Made by a program: the position numbers and the translations under genes. A stretch of DNA of 5,092 nt from JBKJVQ01 sp046717125 (GTDB taxonomy: Bacteria > Pseudomonadota > Alphaproteobacteria > Rhizobiales > Methyloligellaceae): positions 1 through 5,092 of the forward strand of contig JBKJVQ010000276.1 of assembly GCA_046717125.1 (NCBI GenBank), read 5' to 3'. Shown here piece after piece: positions 4,607-5,092 of the stretch. The first letter of the stretch is position 1. Each line of letters begins with the position of its first letter. The notes under the pieces were generated by a model that did no database searches, had not been told where the DNA came from, and worked only from the letters and a program-made list of their open reading frames with translations.

Positions 4607-5092
4607 CTAATCGGGTCCTTCGGCGTACATCACTTCCCGATAGAAAAACCCGCTGCGCTCCACCACCTCGCCAAATCGCACGTCGACTGACGATCGGAAC
4701 ATCGGGCCATCCGTGACCAGCGTATGGAACTCGCCATTCTCGCCGCAAGGATCGACGCCATCGGGCAAATCGTCGAGAAACGCCATACCGAATCTCCGCC
4801 CCAGCGCCTCGCGCGGCATCTTAGTCGGATCGATGCACACCAGATGCGCGACGAGGCCTGACTCGATCATCTCCCGCGCCAGCGCGTTCGTGTCTCTTCC
4901 CCAGATCGGAAAAATCGGCGTAATTCCGGTTTCGGCGAGCTTGGCGGCACGGTAAGCGCGGATGTCCTCCAGGAACAGGTCGCCGAACGCCATCGTCTTT
5001 ATTCCGGCATCCCGCGACTCCGCACAGAATGATCCCATCCGCGCCTCGTAAACTTCATTCGAGCAAGGCCACGGCAGCGGGATCGCGGTCAG
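4607..5092 (-). CDS. Dph6/DUF71-family ATP pyrophosphatase, partial (5' end outside window)
   Basis: The C-terminal 161 residues of a protein of the DUF71 / diphthine-ammonia-ligase-like family, PP-loop ATP pyrophosphatases that adenylate a carbonyl and replace it with an amide. The frame stays open from an internal ATG at 5038 to the window edge, and the added residues (LTAIPLPWPCSNEVYEAR) continue the family pattern, so the ATG at 5038 is not the start. Seen motifs are AFGDLFLEDIRAYR, TGITPIFPIWGRDT, and DPCGENGEFHTLVTDGPMF, the last being the family hallmark near the active site (C116, then ENGEFHT, in partial numbering). The N-terminal SGGKDS PP-loop is expected just outside. Bacteria lack diphthamide, so the true substrate is unknown; bacterial members are usually about 220 aa (from memory). 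It ends in TAG, convergent with the small cysteine-rich gene, with no visible terminator between them. Confidence 0.9.
   Translation of the reverse strand: MTAIPLPWPCSNEVYEARMGSFCAESRDAGIKTMAFGDLFLEDIRAYRAAKLAETGITPIFPIWGRDTNALAREMIESGLVAHLVCIDPTKMPREALGRRFGMAFLDDLPDGVDPCGENGEFHTLVTDGPMFRSSVDVRFGEVVERSGFFYREVMYAEGPD

Noticed and set aside
5036..5038. ATG at 5038 as the start of the Dph6-like gene
   Set aside because: The frame stays open to the window edge and the 18 upstream residues continue the conserved family sequence, so the gene is cut by the window.

Overview
This is a GC-rich chromosomal window from an alphaproteobacterium, most likely of the order Hyphomicrobiales (Rhizobiales). 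The evidence is a DUF2794 protein (a family I know only from alphaproteobacteria), the style of the chorismate synthase, and palindromic intergenic repeats that resemble those common in Bradyrhizobium and relatives. I see no phage, transposase, CRISPR, tRNA or rRNA. The genus cannot be fixed from the sequence alone.

Layout. Bases 2-83 hold a palindromic repeat. Bases 124-1182 (minus) encode a ROK-family sugar-kinase-like protein whose two halves are in swapped order. The divergent stretch 1183-1548 holds a 29-bp dyad, an orphan AGGAGG, a strong GC hairpin and a possible 24-codon leader ORF. On the plus strand follow DUF2794 (start probably TTG 1549), a secreted family-3 solute-binding protein (1960-2811), a tandem pair of palindromic repeats (2835-2921), a 27-aa membrane micro-ORF (2948-3031) and aroC, chorismate synthase (3062-4147). 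After a 128-base gap with a large stem-loop comes a small exported cysteine-rich protein (4276-4590). A convergent minus-strand gene for a Dph6/DUF71-type ATP pyrophosphatase occupies 4607-5092 and runs off the right edge, so its N-terminal PP-loop is outside the window.

How the genes fit together. DUF2794 and the solute-binding protein are 39 bases apart and probably share a transcript. The repeat pair separates them from the micro-ORF and aroC. AroC makes chorismate, the last step of the shikimate pathway. I see no single pathway linking all the genes; this looks like ordinary housekeeping sequence.

Most interesting. The ROK protein reads as a natural circular permutation: residues ~24-175 match the C-terminal half of a normal ROK kinase, and residues ~187-352 match the N-terminal half, ending exactly at the GTGxG loop. 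Next are the twin CX3C exported protein, the unannotated 27-aa membrane peptide, and a solute-binding protein whose usual ligand-binding arginine appears to be displaced. No clearly new multi-gene system is present.
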